Origin: Rapidithrix thailandica
Lineage (GTDB): Bacteria; Bacteroidota; Bacteroidia; Cytophagales; Flammeovirgaceae
NCBI RefSeq assembly: GCF_039710355.1
Contig: NZ_JBDKWZ010000008.1
Coordinates: forward strand, 124,001-188,000
Reading direction: 5' to 3'
Length of the DNA: 64,000 nt
The stretch's first letter is position 1. Every line of letters begins with the position of its first letter. Below, in pieces: positions 34,194 through 43,665 of the stretch. Below the pieces are notes generated by a model. The model was not told the origin of the DNA, did not search any database, and worked only from the letters and a program-made list of their open reading frames with translations. The position numbers and the translations under genes were made by a program.

Positions 34194-34931
34194 TTATCTG
34201 AAGGTAACTTTCCCCCGGCATACGGTTTTGGCCGGTTCTTTTTTTAGTTCGATGATAAATTCTTCACTTGGTTGTACTTCTTCTTTGTAAAGCGCAACAT
34301 TATCACTGTAATGCGTTTCGGCCGCATAGTTGATTTCAAAGCGACCGATATGCCGTTCCTGATATAACTCCAACGGAAACAAATCTAACATCCATTGCAT
34401 ATAGCGCATACTATTCACATGGCTGTTGGTGTCCAGGTCGCTGTATTTAACGGTTAATTGTTCGGTGGGCGCCAAATCTTTGGACACGGAAGGAACTTTT
34501 TCGGGCTGCATCACCCGGCAGGCCAGGTTGCCATCCACATAGTCATTGCCTATCAGGTTGCTGAGTGAGGCGGGTCTACGTGTGGTCAGGTCAATCATGG
34601 CCCAAGAGGAGCTGGCACCGCCTATTACTTCCTTATTGCGGTTTAGAATGTTGAAATTACGGGTGGTAAAGCGATCACCTACTTCGCTTACCCACGTTTC
34701 GATCCATATTTTTTCAAACTGCAAAGGATACTGTTCTATATCAATGGCCAAGCGGGTCAGAAACCAGGCTTTTTTATTTTCCAATAATTGTTGCAAGCCA
34801 AAGCCGCGTTCCTCCGCATGAATCCCCGCACTTTGAATCAGGTAATTCCCCAAGGTCGTAAAATTGATTTTTTGCTGAAAATCCACCTGATAAGGTTGGA
34901 CCAAATACGAATAGATGCCGGTGTTTTCCAT
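34194..34931 (-). CDS. Acyl-ACP thioesterase (FatA/FatB-like)
   Basis: 245 residues forming a double hot-dog fold. AEERGFG near residue 37, FLTRLAIDIEQYP, and the second-domain motif VKYSDLDTNSHVNSMRYMQW near residue 160 carry the family catalytic Asn/His. It hydrolyses acyl-ACP to free fatty acid, setting chain length. Related plant-type enzymes are common in Bacteroidota. It is a single gene. Confidence 0.88.
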   Translation of the reverse strand: MENTGIYSYLVQPYQVDFQQKINFTTLGNYLIQSAGIHAEERGFGLQQLLENKKAWFLTRLAIDIEQYPLQFEKIWIETWVSEVGDRFTTRNFNILNRNKEVIGGASSSWAMIDLTTRRPASLSNLIGNDYVDGNLACRVMQPEKVPSVSKDLAPTEQLTVKYSDLDTNSHVNSMRYMQWMLDLFPLELYQERHIGRFEINYAAETHYSDNVALYKEEVQPSEEFIIELKKEPAKTVCRGKVTFR

Positions 34932-35063
34932 TGGTTAAAGTGTGTATCGGTTTTTAAAAAGCTAAAACTAAGAAGTGATCAAAGGACTACCAAAGAAACC
35001 CTTGAAGAGTTTTTACGGCTTTTAAGAGGTTTCCGAATGGCTATCTGTTCTACCGTTTTACGG

Positions 35064-35384
35064 TTATTGCTTTGAAACTAATTTTAACCCGATGATAGAA
35101 CCGATCAGCAAGAATATGAAAAAGACCCGCCATAGATCCGAAGGTTCTTTAAATAAAAAGATTCCGGTCAATACCGTGCCTACTGCTCCGATGCCTGTCC
35201 AGACAGCATAGGCTGTGCCGAGCGGAATGGATTGCAGTGAGCGGTTCAACAAATAGAAGCTAATAACGGCACAGGCAAAAAAGCCTACGGACCATTTTAA
35301 ATTGCTGAAATTGTTCGAAAACTTCAGGCAAGTGGTAAAGCCCACTTCAAAAATGCCTGCCAAAATTAAAAATAACCAAGCCAT
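35064..35384 (-). CDS. SMR family transporter, Gdx/SugE-like
   Basis: 106 residues with four membrane helices. MAWLFLILAGIFEVGFTTCL has the essential Glu13. AYAVWTGIGAVGTVLTGIF is the signature of the guanidinium exporter (Gdx/SugE) branch, rather than the EmrE drug exporters. It is expected to export guanidinium as a dual-topology dimer. The 130-nt leader shows two inverted repeats, but no recognised guanidine riboswitch. Confidence 0.88.
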   Translation of the reverse strand: MAWLFLILAGIFEVGFTTCLKFSNNFSNLKWSVGFFACAVISFYLLNRSLQSIPLGTAYAVWTGIGAVGTVLTGIFLFKEPSDLWRVFFIFLLIGSIIGLKLVSKQ

Positions 35385-35510
35385 AATGTTAAAAAAAGAA
35401 GAGTTTTACATTGAACGTATTGCCAGGGTATGACGACAAAGCAACCCGATGGCATAGAGAGAAGCATTCTGAAGGGTGAGAGGCGTAATGCTTGAAGTTT
35501 TGAGTAGTTA
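35385..35510 (-). promoter_or_regulatory. Structured leader of the SMR gene
   Basis: On the minus strand AAGCATT pairs with AATGCTT over an 18-nt loop. Further on GCCA-TC-GGGT pairs with ACCC-TGGC. It could be a regulatory leader, but matches no consensus I can recall. Confidence 0.3.
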
Positions 35511-35515
35511 AAAAA

Positions 35516-35551
35516 AGAATTAGCGCAAAGACGAACCTCTGCGCTAATTCT
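35516..35551 (-). terminator. Terminator downstream of pgi
   Basis: AGAATTAGCGCA pairs perfectly with TGCGCTAATTCT. On the minus strand it is followed by seven T. It separates pgi from the SMR gene. Confidence 0.85.
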
Positions 35552-35610
35552 TTACAAAGATAGCTAAATTCATGAAAATTCAGCGGATTACCGGTCTACC
35601 TTTCAGAGAA

Positions 35611-37260
35611 TTACCTCATTGCCTTATAGGCATTGATTAAACCGTTGGTAGAACTGTCGTGCGAAGTGACAGGCGTATCGTTTTCCAATTCCGGTAAAAT
35701 TTTATTGGCCAGTTGTTTGCCGAGTTCCACACCCCATTGGTCGAAACTGAAAATATTCCAGATCACCCCTTGAACAAAGATTTTATGTTCGTACATGGCG
35801 ATCAGGCTGCCCAAAGTATGTGGAGTCAGTTGCTTGAACAAAATAGAGTTGGTAGGCCGGTTGCCTTTAAACTCTTTATACTTTGCCAGCCGGGTGATTT
35901 CTTCTTCACTTTGCCCGGAGTTTTGTAATTCCGCAAGGGCTTCCTCATAGGTTTTTCCCTTCATCAAAGCTTCCGTCTGAGCAAAGAAGTTGGACAGCAA
36001 TTTAGGATGGTGGTCGCTCAATGGGTTCTGACTCACGGCCGGAGCCAGAAAGTCGCAGGGAATCAACTTGGTTCCCTGGTGGATCAATTGGTAAAAGGCG
36101 TGCTGTCCGTTGGTACCGGGTTCTCCCCAGATGATTGGTCCGGTCTGGTAGTTTACCTCTTCTCCGTTGCGGTCGATGTACTTGCCATTGCTCTCCATAT
36201 TCCCCTGTTGGAAATAGGCTGCAAAGCGATGCATATATTGGTCGTACGGAAGAATGGCCTCTGACTCGGCTTCAAAGAAGTTATTGTACCATAAACCGAT
36301 CAAAGCCAATAACACCGGAACGTTTCCTTCCAGATTGCTTTCCCGAAAGTGTTTGTCCATGGCATGTGCGCCTGTCAAAAGCTCTTTGAAATTTTCAAAA
36401 CCTATGGCACAAGCAATGGATAATCCGATGGCTGAACACAAGGAATAACGGCCGCCTACCCAGTCCCAGAATTCAAACATATTTTCCTCGTCAATGCCAA
36501 AGGCTATCACTTTTTCACGGTTGGTAGAAAGTGCCACAAAATGCTTGGCTACATGAGCTTCTTCCCGGGCTGCTTTCAAAAACCATTGCTTGGCCGAATG
36601 GGCATTGGTCATCGTTTCCTGTGTGGTAAACGTTTTGGACGCGATGATAAACAAAGTGGTTTCCGGATCCACTTTGTTCAGTGTTTCGGCGATATGCGTT
36701 CCGTCCACATTGGATACGAAGTGGACATTGATATGCTCTTTTTTATAGGCTTTTAAGGCTTCGGATACCATTAATGGTCCCAGGTCTGAGCCTCCGATGC
36801 CAATGTTGACAATATCTTTGATGGCTTTGCCTGTGTAGCCTTTCCAGCTCCCTGAAATAACTTTATCAGAAAACATCTCCATTTGGGAAAGTACGGCATT
36901 GACTTTCGGCATCACATCTTCTCCATCCACAAGTACAGGGGTGTTGGATTGATTGCGTAAAGCAACATGCAGCACTGCTCTTCCTTCCGTTTCATTGATT
37001 TTTTCACCGCCAAACATTTGTTCGATGGCTTCCGGCAGTTTCACCTCTTTGGCGAGTTCAACCAATAATTTCAAGGTTTCGTCAGTAATGATATTTTTAG
37101 AATAATCCACTAAAATATCTTCGAACTTCACCGAGAAACGGGCAAAACGTTGCGGATCTTGAGCAAATAATTCTTTCATCTGTACTGCCTGCATATTCTG
37201 AAAATGTGTTGCCAGGTTTTGCCAGGCAGCAGTTTTTGTAGGGTTAATTTTATTTAGCAT
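35611..37260 (-). CDS. pgi: Glucose-6-phosphate isomerase
   Basis: 549 residues from the ATG at 37260, the usual length. The start MLNKINPTKTAAWQNLATHF aligns with the E. coli enzyme, so a longer frame (37404) is not used. Signatures are visible: VGGRYSLCSAIGLSI and PGTNGQHAFYQLIHQGTKL. It interconverts glucose-6-P and fructose-6-P in the cytoplasm. It is followed by its own terminator. Confidence 0.95.
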   Translation of the reverse strand: MLNKINPTKTAAWQNLATHFQNMQAVQMKELFAQDPQRFARFSVKFEDILVDYSKNIITDETLKLLVELAKEVKLPEAIEQMFGGEKINETEGRAVLHVALRNQSNTPVLVDGEDVMPKVNAVLSQMEMFSDKVISGSWKGYTGKAIKDIVNIGIGGSDLGPLMVSEALKAYKKEHINVHFVSNVDGTHIAETLNKVDPETTLFIIASKTFTTQETMTNAHSAKQWFLKAAREEAHVAKHFVALSTNREKVIAFGIDEENMFEFWDWVGGRYSLCSAIGLSIACAIGFENFKELLTGAHAMDKHFRESNLEGNVPVLLALIGLWYNNFFEAESEAILPYDQYMHRFAAYFQQGNMESNGKYIDRNGEEVNYQTGPIIWGEPGTNGQHAFYQLIHQGTKLIPCDFLAPAVSQNPLSDHHPKLLSNFFAQTEALMKGKTYEEALAELQNSGQSEEEITRLAKYKEFKGNRPTNSILFKQLTPHTLGSLIAMYEHKIFVQGVIWNIFSFDQWGVELGKQLANKILPELENDTPVTSHDSSTNGLINAYKAMR

Positions 37261-37411
37261 AGATTTCCTTTTTTGAGAAGTTGAATTGAACTTGTTGGGT
37301 ATTTTTTTCGGTAAACAAATCTCTGAAAAAGATGGGAAACCCGGAAGTAATGCAGGTTTTTTATATACAGGCTTCCTGTCGGTTACGATGACCGTTTTTT
37401 GCATTGAATTG

Positions 37412-37876
37412 CTATAAAAGGCTGTTCAACAGGGCTATCTGACCAATATGATAGAGATCGTGTTGAGATAGTCCATTGAGTAAAAATGTATAATCGTAAT
37501 TTCGTCCGGGTACGGTTTTCAAAAGAAAATCCTTGTCAAGCGAAGCAATTATTTTACAAAGGGTTTGATGGCTCTTTTCAAACTCATCGATTAAAGTTTG
37601 CCATTCTTCCTGGGTATACGTTTTGTCTTTATTCCAGTCGGCTCTGCTATTGACTTGGATATCAAAGGGTTTATCCCCTTCTAATTTCCGTTGGATAAAG
37701 CTCCTCCAGGATAACATATGTTCCAGAATCTGACCGATAGAGTTAGATTGATGGGCGGTTTTACGGTTGACTTTGTCATAGGCTACCCCTTGAAGAATAG
37801 GTAGGATGGCGGTTCCGTGCCAAGGGTTTCCCGAGTGGAGTTCCTTAAGGTTTTGAATTGTTTCCTGGATATTCAT
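37412..37876 (-). CDS. DinB-fold protein
   Basis: 154 residues, a four-helix bundle of the DinB/DUF664 superfamily. Candidate metal-binding His are in QILEHMLSW near residue 52 and in LSQHDLYHIGQIALL near residue 138. These proteins are thiol-transferase-like or of unknown function. It starts 150 bp upstream of the pgi gene on the same strand. It is one of three members in this window. Confidence 0.8.
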   Translation of the reverse strand: MNIQETIQNLKELHSGNPWHGTAILPILQGVAYDKVNRKTAHQSNSIGQILEHMLSWRSFIQRKLEGDKPFDIQVNSRADWNKDKTYTQEEWQTLIDEFEKSHQTLCKIIASLDKDFLLKTVPGRNYDYTFLLNGLSQHDLYHIGQIALLNSLL

Positions 37877-38120
37877 GATTGGTTTTTTAAAAAATGATGA
37901 TAGAAAAAAATAGTGCAGGCTTTTTAAGCACTACGTGAAAAGTAATAAATTTTAAAAAGATAATTAAACAGAAAGGAAGGAAAGACTTGGAAAAGCCTGA
38001 GGGAATGAGAGCATGTTTAAATTTATCAAAAACGAATTTTAAACATGCTCTGAATGCAAATGAACCGAACAAGCAATTGGCAACTTTTTCGTGATTACTT
38101 GTTCGTGTTAAAAGGAAGTC

Positions 38121-38777
38121 TTATGGTCGTTTTTCAAACGCGATTTTGCCAAAAAATTGAGGCAAATGGAAGTTAGGTTTGTGATACTCGATAGGACTCC
38201 AGGAGATATAATGAGGCTTTGCTAACTCATCTCCGCATTTGTAAAAATTAGCGGTGCATGAAAGTCCTTCTAATTGTAAATCCGGATCGTAGAGAAAGGC
38301 ATCCGTAGGAATGAAGATGGTGAGGGTCCAGGGAGTAGCAAGGCTTTTTTCTTCAAAAGGTTGGTCCCCCAGGCTGGAAAGTGTCCGTATGTTAAAAATC
38401 TGTTTATGACTCAAGCGCTCCCGGTCTCCGGGAATGCCGTAACCGACTAGGGGTGTCCCGATACAGTTGAATTCGAAATTATAATATTGGGTATTGTTCA
38501 AACTGATAAAAAATTCAACACAACTATCCGTATAGACGGCTTCGTTGAGTTGGGCGTATTTGGCCCGGGTACTTTCTTCGCTGACCTGGTATTTCAGAAA
38601 AATTCCCGCTTCATTGTAGGCGATGTGGAATTGCACCTCGGGATGGTAAGGAAAGCGCTCTTTCCAGGACGATTCCTTGAGAGCATGGGCAGGAGTAGTA
38701 TCCAGACGCTCGGACAGGGTGTTTAACGATTCGTTTTGCGGATCAAAAGTAATATATGGAATCTTGAGACTGCTCAT
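38121..38777 (-). CDS. Carbohydrate-binding (CBM9-like) domain protein
   Basis: 218 residues from ATG at 38777 (MSSLKIPYITFD). The sequence fits the CBM9-like, DOMON-related beta-sandwich family (FHIAYNEAGIFLKYQVSEES, VYTDSCVEFFISLNN, YYNFEFNCIG, WTLTIFIPTDAF). It lacks a signal peptide, so it is a cytoplasmic or untypically exported protein. It is downstream of the sugar-kinase gene on the same strand, which suggests a link to carbohydrate use. Confidence 0.7.
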   Translation of the reverse strand: MSSLKIPYITFDPQNESLNTLSERLDTTPAHALKESSWKERFPYHPEVQFHIAYNEAGIFLKYQVSEESTRAKYAQLNEAVYTDSCVEFFISLNNTQYYNFEFNCIGTPLVGYGIPGDRERLSHKQIFNIRTLSSLGDQPFEEKSLATPWTLTIFIPTDAFLYDPDLQLEGLSCTANFYKCGDELAKPHYISWSPIEYHKPNFHLPQFFGKIAFEKRP

Positions 38778-38990
38778 GAGATGAGATTTAATTAGAAATT
38801 TAGACAAGGGTTTCAAGACAAAAGTATAGAAGGGAAGCAAAGATTCATAATCTGAGTGAATGTCCTTTTGGAGGAAGCAAGTGAAAGGCAATTTGCTTAA
38901 AAAAATAAACCTTCAACCAAAATGGAAGAAGGTTTACCGAGAAATATAAATATAAAAATGAAATTGAACATAGATTCTTTACATACTGTG

Positions 38991-40094
38991 TCAGTGCAGT
39001 TTGAATATAATATTTTTCATATCTTCCATTTGTCGCTCGGCACTGTACGTGAGCTTAAATTGCGCTCTGGCTCTTTGCAAGTTGTGTTCCGGGAATTTGA
39101 TTTTATAATAATTATCCCCATCCAAATAATCCGTCAAAAAGCGTAAACCCATTATAAAGGGCATAAACTTGGCCGAGTAGGGAAGTAATTCTATTTCTTT
39201 GGGCGTTAAAGCTGACTGGGTTTGTTCTAAAAAGCCCTGTGCATATGCTTCAAACATGGTAATGTTCATTTCAACCTTTGACAGGTCCGCTTCATCTTCC
39301 GCACCGGTGTTGGCCGAAGTCCGGATGGCATCCCCAAAGTCAAAATGTACCAAGCCCGGCATTACGGTATCCAAGTCGATCACACACAAACCCTTGTCAT
39401 TTTCATCCAAGAGCACATTATTAAATTTCGTGTCGTTATGAGTGATGCGTTCTGGCAACTCGCCTTTTTCCCTCAATTCTTGCAACAGACACATTTCTTT
39501 GACCCGGTCTTCAACAAATTCGATCTCCTCCGCCACAGATTGAGCCCTGTTGACAGGGTCCTTTTTTAAGGTGCGGAAAAACGTTTCCAAACGGGTGACC
39601 ATATTGTGAAAGTTCGGAATGGTTTCGTGCAAAGGGCCACCAGGCAAATCAGCCAGTAAAGCTTGAAATTTGCCGAAGGTCTTGCCTCCTTCATACGCTT
39701 GTTCCGGAGTTTCTACAATGTCATAAGAGCGGTGATTCGGAATAAAGAGAAACACCCTCCAATAGTCTCCTTTCGCATCTTGATAATAGATGCCTCCTGT
39801 TTTAGTGGGAATTAAGGTCAACACTTCCCGTTTAGGGTCGCATCCGGGAATAGTTTTCAGTTTTTGTTGTAAGTGTTCAGTGACCCGCTGGATGTTTTCC
39901 ATCAGTTCGGGTACCTGTTTAAATATATGATGATTGATTTTTTGTAATAAATAATCGTCTTTTCCCGGATCTTGGTTGATTAACCGGAGAGTATCATTAA
40001 TATGACCGTTCCCAAAGGGTACAGCCTGTTTTATGTCTCCATCGATCTGAAAATGATCGAATATCGCTCGCGCTTCACTCAGCATAAATTGCAA
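38991..40094 (-). CDS. Sugar kinase of the aminoglycoside phosphotransferase fold (NahK-like)
   Basis: 367 residues. THNDTKFNNVLLDE near residue 217 supplies the catalytic Asp/Asn, and CVIDLDTVMPGLVHFDFGDA near residue 235 supplies the metal-binding Asp. This pattern and length resemble N-acetylhexosamine 1-kinases, formerly called mucin-desulfatase-like. Likely reaction: ATP-dependent 1-phosphorylation of a hexosamine. It is divergent from a LacI-type regulator, with a palindrome in between, so it may be a sugar-regulated gene. Confidence 0.8.
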   Translation of the reverse strand: MQFMLSEARAIFDHFQIDGDIKQAVPFGNGHINDTLRLINQDPGKDDYLLQKINHHIFKQVPELMENIQRVTEHLQQKLKTIPGCDPKREVLTLIPTKTGGIYYQDAKGDYWRVFLFIPNHRSYDIVETPEQAYEGGKTFGKFQALLADLPGGPLHETIPNFHNMVTRLETFFRTLKKDPVNRAQSVAEEIEFVEDRVKEMCLLQELREKGELPERITHNDTKFNNVLLDENDKGLCVIDLDTVMPGLVHFDFGDAIRTSANTGAEDEADLSKVEMNITMFEAYAQGFLEQTQSALTPKEIELLPYSAKFMPFIMGLRFLTDYLDGDNYYKIKFPEHNLQRARAQFKLTYSAERQMEDMKNIIFKLH

Positions 40095-40651
40095 ATATTT
40101 AATTCTTACTTCGGCAACCCTGTTCTATTACACAACAAATGGATAAAAAATAGTTAGTTGTAATTGCTCCCCATTATGTAAGCCAAAGGCTTTCCAAAGT
40201 CGAGAGTATCCTATTTGTTTTGTTGTACTCATTACAATTTAAAATCAAACATACCTGAATTTTTTTTAAATCACAAGGATTTGTAAGAAAAATGTGTACG
40301 TACACAGATTTTTTGTAGTCGTACACATGTACTTGCGGATTTTTGTTGAATTTCGTAAGTTAGCTTTGTGTTGGCCAAAGGCTTGAAATTTTGGAAGCGG
40401 AGAGTGGAAGGACGCTTGCAAAAACGGGGTGGAGGTATGATGAGAAACAGATTGGGGAAAGGCCACAGCTGGATTTATGGAATGGCAAAGAGTCTGTATA
40501 CCTAGTCTAACGGAATACTGTTATCTTTGTAGAAGTAATTCTTTATATGAATTACCATATGGTCAATGAAAGGATGCAACACCTCCATTGAATAACAGGT
40601 ATAGGTTTGTAAAAATGAACTTACTTATTAAAACCAGTCTCAAAACCAGGA
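40095..40651. other. Divergent regulatory region (kinase / LacI gene)
   Basis: 557 bp without a gene. It contains a perfect 14-bp palindrome at 40293-40306 and a related partial copy at 40321-40332. TATCTTTG at 40522-40529 is a possible -7 promoter box for the LacI gene. The rest shows no clear signal. Confidence 0.5.
40293..40306. promoter_or_regulatory. LacI-type operator candidate (TGTGTACGTACACA)
   Basis: A perfect 14-bp palindrome, followed by the partial copy GTACACATGTAC at 40321-40332. The 28-bp spacing between their starts and the placement upstream of both kinase and LacI genes suggest two operator sites for the adjacent regulator. Confidence 0.5.
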
Positions 40652-40654
40652 TTG

Positions 40655-41722
40655 ATGAATAATAAAAATTATACTATCAAAGACATTGCGCGGTTGTCCG
40701 GTGTATCCATTGGTACTGTGGATCGCGTTTTGCATAACCGGGGCAATGTATCGGAAAAAGCCGAACAGAAAGTGAAAAAAGTGTTGGAAGAAATTGACTA
40801 CCAACCCAATTTGGTTGCCCGTACATTAAAGAAAAACAGGGTTTGCCGTTTTAGTGTTTTGATTCCGGATTACCGGAAAGATACGTATTGGTATCAACCG
40901 TACCTGGGAACCCAACATGCCGCGAAAGATTTACGACAATTTAACCTGTCTATTCAAGAGCACTTATTCGATCCTTCTGACAAAGGCTCATTCAAAGAAA
41001 TGGCCCGGGAAGCCTTGAGTACCCAACCCGATGGTTTTTTGGTGGCACCTTTCTTTTTTAAAGAGTCGCTGGAGTTTTTTAAAGAATGTGACCGGCAGAA
41101 GATTCCTTATATTACATTTAACACACATATTGAGGAAGCCAGTCCTTTGAGCTTTATCGGTCAGAACCTGCATAAAAGCGGTCGGTTAGCCGCGCACCTG
41201 TTGCATATGAACCGGGTTGCATTGAAGAAGCTATTAGTCTTGCATGTGGAGGAAGATGTGAGTGCATCCAGGCACTTGCAGGAGAAAGAAGCGGGGTTTA
41301 GAGAATACTTTAAGGTGTTGGGCGCAGAAGAATGGGTACAAACCTTGGTGTTGGGCAATGGGTCTATGAAAGAAGAACTGGCAAAATACCTTCATCAACA
41401 CGAAGATTTAAGTGGGGTATTTGTAACTTCTTCGAAAGCTTACCGCGTGCTTCAGAGTTTTACAAAAATTAAAAAGCAATTGGTCATTGTGGGATATGAT
41501 TTGTTGGAAAAGAATATTGAACATTTGAAAAAGGGGGAAATTGATTATCTTATTCATCAGAACCCCTACCGTCAGGCATACTTAGGGGTCTCTTATTTGT
41601 TTGAAGATCTGATTTATAAGAAAGATATTCCGAAAGAAGTCTTATTACCTTTGGACATTATCACTTCTGAAAACTACGAGGAGTACTTGGCGGGACAAGA
41701 GCGGAAAGGAGATTTGAAATAA
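40655..41722 (+). CDS. LacI-family transcriptional regulator
   Basis: 355 residues from the ATG at 40655. The helix-turn-helix is YTIKDIARLSGVSIGTVDRV near residue 6, with hinge ending in NLVARTLKKN. A periplasmic-binding-type sensor domain (residues about 65-330) follows, resembling those that bind sugars. It is likely to control the divergent kinase gene, and perhaps itself, through the palindromes at 40293 and 40321. A strong terminator follows. Confidence 0.92.
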   Translation: MNNKNYTIKDIARLSGVSIGTVDRVLHNRGNVSEKAEQKVKKVLEEIDYQPNLVARTLKKNRVCRFSVLIPDYRKDTYWYQPYLGTQHAAKDLRQFNLSIQEHLFDPSDKGSFKEMAREALSTQPDGFLVAPFFFKESLEFFKECDRQKIPYITFNTHIEEASPLSFIGQNLHKSGRLAAHLLHMNRVALKKLLVLHVEEDVSASRHLQEKEAGFREYFKVLGAEEWVQTLVLGNGSMKEELAKYLHQHEDLSGVFVTSSKAYRVLQSFTKIKKQLVIVGYDLLEKNIEHLKKGEIDYLIHQNPYRQAYLGVSYLFEDLIYKKDIPKEVLLPLDIITSENYEEYLAGQERKGDLK

Positions 41723-41736
41723 ATTATAAGCATGCT

Positions 41737-41781
41737 AAAAAACGGAGCGTAGATGACTTTTTCATCTACGCTCCGTTTTTT
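41737..41781. terminator. Strong bidirectional terminator
   Basis: A perfect 20-bp stem (AAAAAACGGAGCGTAGATGA with its complement) and a 5-nt loop, between convergent genes. Confidence 0.93.
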
Positions 41782-41790
41782 ATGAGGGGT

Positions 41791-43665
41791 TTATTTTTCA
41801 GGCTGATGTTCGGCATGTAAAGAGGGCTTATCCAAATCATCCATATCCGTAAAGAGCATTTGTAAATGTGCTTTTCCTGTATCCATAGCTTTTTGGCTCA
41901 CCTTTCCTTCCTTTTTAATATATTGTTTGCCTACGTTGTCATAAACGATGTGAAAACTATCACTCAGAATGCCAAAGCCATTGATAAAGGTATAAAAGGC
42001 ATAAGAATTAGGCTGATCCGTAAGCACATTTCTACCGAATTTATAATGCTCATGAGGCAAGTCCAGTTGGCCCAAAATCGTAGAAGCAATGTCATTTTGG
42101 GAAGCATAGGTATGAATAAGGGTGTCGTGTACAGCCAAGGCACCTCCGGCCATGATCAATGGAATGCGGAAGCGACCTTTGTCAGTACTGTTAAATGTTC
42201 CCGGAATGGCGAAGGCCACCGAATGGTCTGCTGTAATCACGACCAATGTATTGTCCCACCAAGGTTGCTTTTTGCAACGCTCGATAAATTCGCCCAAACT
42301 TTTGTCGGTATAGTAAGCCGAATTCAAAAATTTACTGGTCACATCACTCCCTTCTATTACCGTTTCCATCGGGACTTTAAACGGTTCATGACTACTTACC
42401 GTCCAAGTAGCGGTAAAGAAAGGCTCCTGCAAATTTTCAATTTCTTCAGAGAGGCGTTCAAAGGCATAATGGTCGTCTACACCCCACTCCGAATTGTAGG
42501 TGGAAGGATCAAAATCTTCCATATCTACCATCACATCAAAGCCCGCATTTTTAAAGTAAGAGCGGAAGTTTACATAATTCATATTATGCCCAAAAACCAA
42601 AGCCGTATTGTAACCGGCCTTTTTTAAATCTTTGTTCAAAAAGGGTAAGTGCAACGTTTTAGTCGGGTATTTGATTACTGCCGAAGTTGGGTGGGACGGA
42701 TAACTACTCAATGAAGCGACAATCCCCTTTTCGGTACGGTCGGCATTGGAGTAAAAGTTATCAAACAAAACACCTTCTTTCGCTAATTGATTAAGTGTGG
42801 GCGTGATTCCTTTTTCTCCTCCCAATACTTCGATTAGCCGTGCAGTAAAGCTTTCCAGCCCTATAAAAATTATATTGGGCCTTTGGTTTTTAAGAAGTTT
42901 TACGGTTTTGCCTTTTTCCTGATAAATCTGACCAAAAAGCTCTTGGCTTTTTTCCTGATCAAAATAGTCTTTAGGTAAAGACAACTTATTCATATGGGTC
43001 AGGGCATACATTAAATTCCAGGCCATGTTGACTGCGGCATGATTGGCAAACAACTTATTGGGATGGTAATAGACAAATCCTGAATTGATAGGATTCATTC
43101 CCAAACTTCCGCGGATAGGCAAAATCATAGCCGCAGTAAGTAATAAAAAAGCCAGTGAGCTTTTCCAATTGTCAGTTTTGATTGCCTGGAATACAGGGCG
43201 CACTTTTTGGAAGTACACCCATAAACTTCCACCAATCAAAGCGGCCCCAATCAACAAGAGTTTGATTGTGGTCCAGGTATCGGAAGGACCTACCCATGCC
43301 TCCGGTTCATATTTGAGTGGCGTGGTATCCAAACGAAATCCCCATGCACTGTATAATTCCATATCCACGATGGTCAAAAGACTGATAATGGGTATGAGTA
43401 AACAGGTGTATACGGAAATAATCCTGGCGGGCCATTTCCCTCCGGTATAGGAGGTCAGCAGTAAGAGTAAACCGGGAAGTAATAAAAAATAGCCCACCAT
43501 TGAAAAGTCCAGCCGGCTTCCATGTAAACAGGAAAGCAGCCATTCTTCCAAATTGAGTTCTTTACTGAATTGCCATTGGTAAGCCATAAAGCCCAGACGG
43601 CTAAGCATAAAAAATCCATACCAAAACAGGGCGTACGTAAAAAATGCTTTTATTCTTTGTCTCAT
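41791..43665 (-). CDS. LtaS-like phosphoglycerol transferase / sulfatase-family membrane enzyme
   Basis: 624 residues from ATG at 43665. Five membrane helices occupy about residues 5-200, followed by an extracellular alkaline-phosphatase-type domain. FIGLESFTAR near residue 270 and YSNADRTEKGIVAS near residue 305 hold the metal/catalytic Thr region; VVITADHSVAF near 475 gives the metal-binding Asp-His. The family includes LtaS and OpgB-like enzymes that transfer phosphoglycerol or phosphoethanolamine to surface polymers or lipids. The actual substrate in this Gram-negative host is unknown. Confidence 0.85.
   Translation of the reverse strand: MRQRIKAFFTYALFWYGFFMLSRLGFMAYQWQFSKELNLEEWLLSCLHGSRLDFSMVGYFLLLPGLLLLLTSYTGGKWPARIISVYTCLLIPIISLLTIVDMELYSAWGFRLDTTPLKYEPEAWVGPSDTWTTIKLLLIGAALIGGSLWVYFQKVRPVFQAIKTDNWKSSLAFLLLTAAMILPIRGSLGMNPINSGFVYYHPNKLFANHAAVNMAWNLMYALTHMNKLSLPKDYFDQEKSQELFGQIYQEKGKTVKLLKNQRPNIIFIGLESFTARLIEVLGGEKGITPTLNQLAKEGVLFDNFYSNADRTEKGIVASLSSYPSHPTSAVIKYPTKTLHLPFLNKDLKKAGYNTALVFGHNMNYVNFRSYFKNAGFDVMVDMEDFDPSTYNSEWGVDDHYAFERLSEEIENLQEPFFTATWTVSSHEPFKVPMETVIEGSDVTSKFLNSAYYTDKSLGEFIERCKKQPWWDNTLVVITADHSVAFAIPGTFNSTDKGRFRIPLIMAGGALAVHDTLIHTYASQNDIASTILGQLDLPHEHYKFGRNVLTDQPNSYAFYTFINGFGILSDSFHIVYDNVGKQYIKKEGKVSQKAMDTGKAHLQMLFTDMDDLDKPSLHAEHQPEK

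Noticed and set aside
35385..35510. Guanidine riboswitch (ykkC type) before the SMR gene
   Set aside because: The conserved ykkC motifs and ACGR loops were looked for and not seen; kept only as an unassigned structured leader.
41866..42627. A 253-codon plus-strand frame inside the LtaS-like gene
   Set aside because: Antisense shadow; the minus-strand gene carries clear catalytic motifs.
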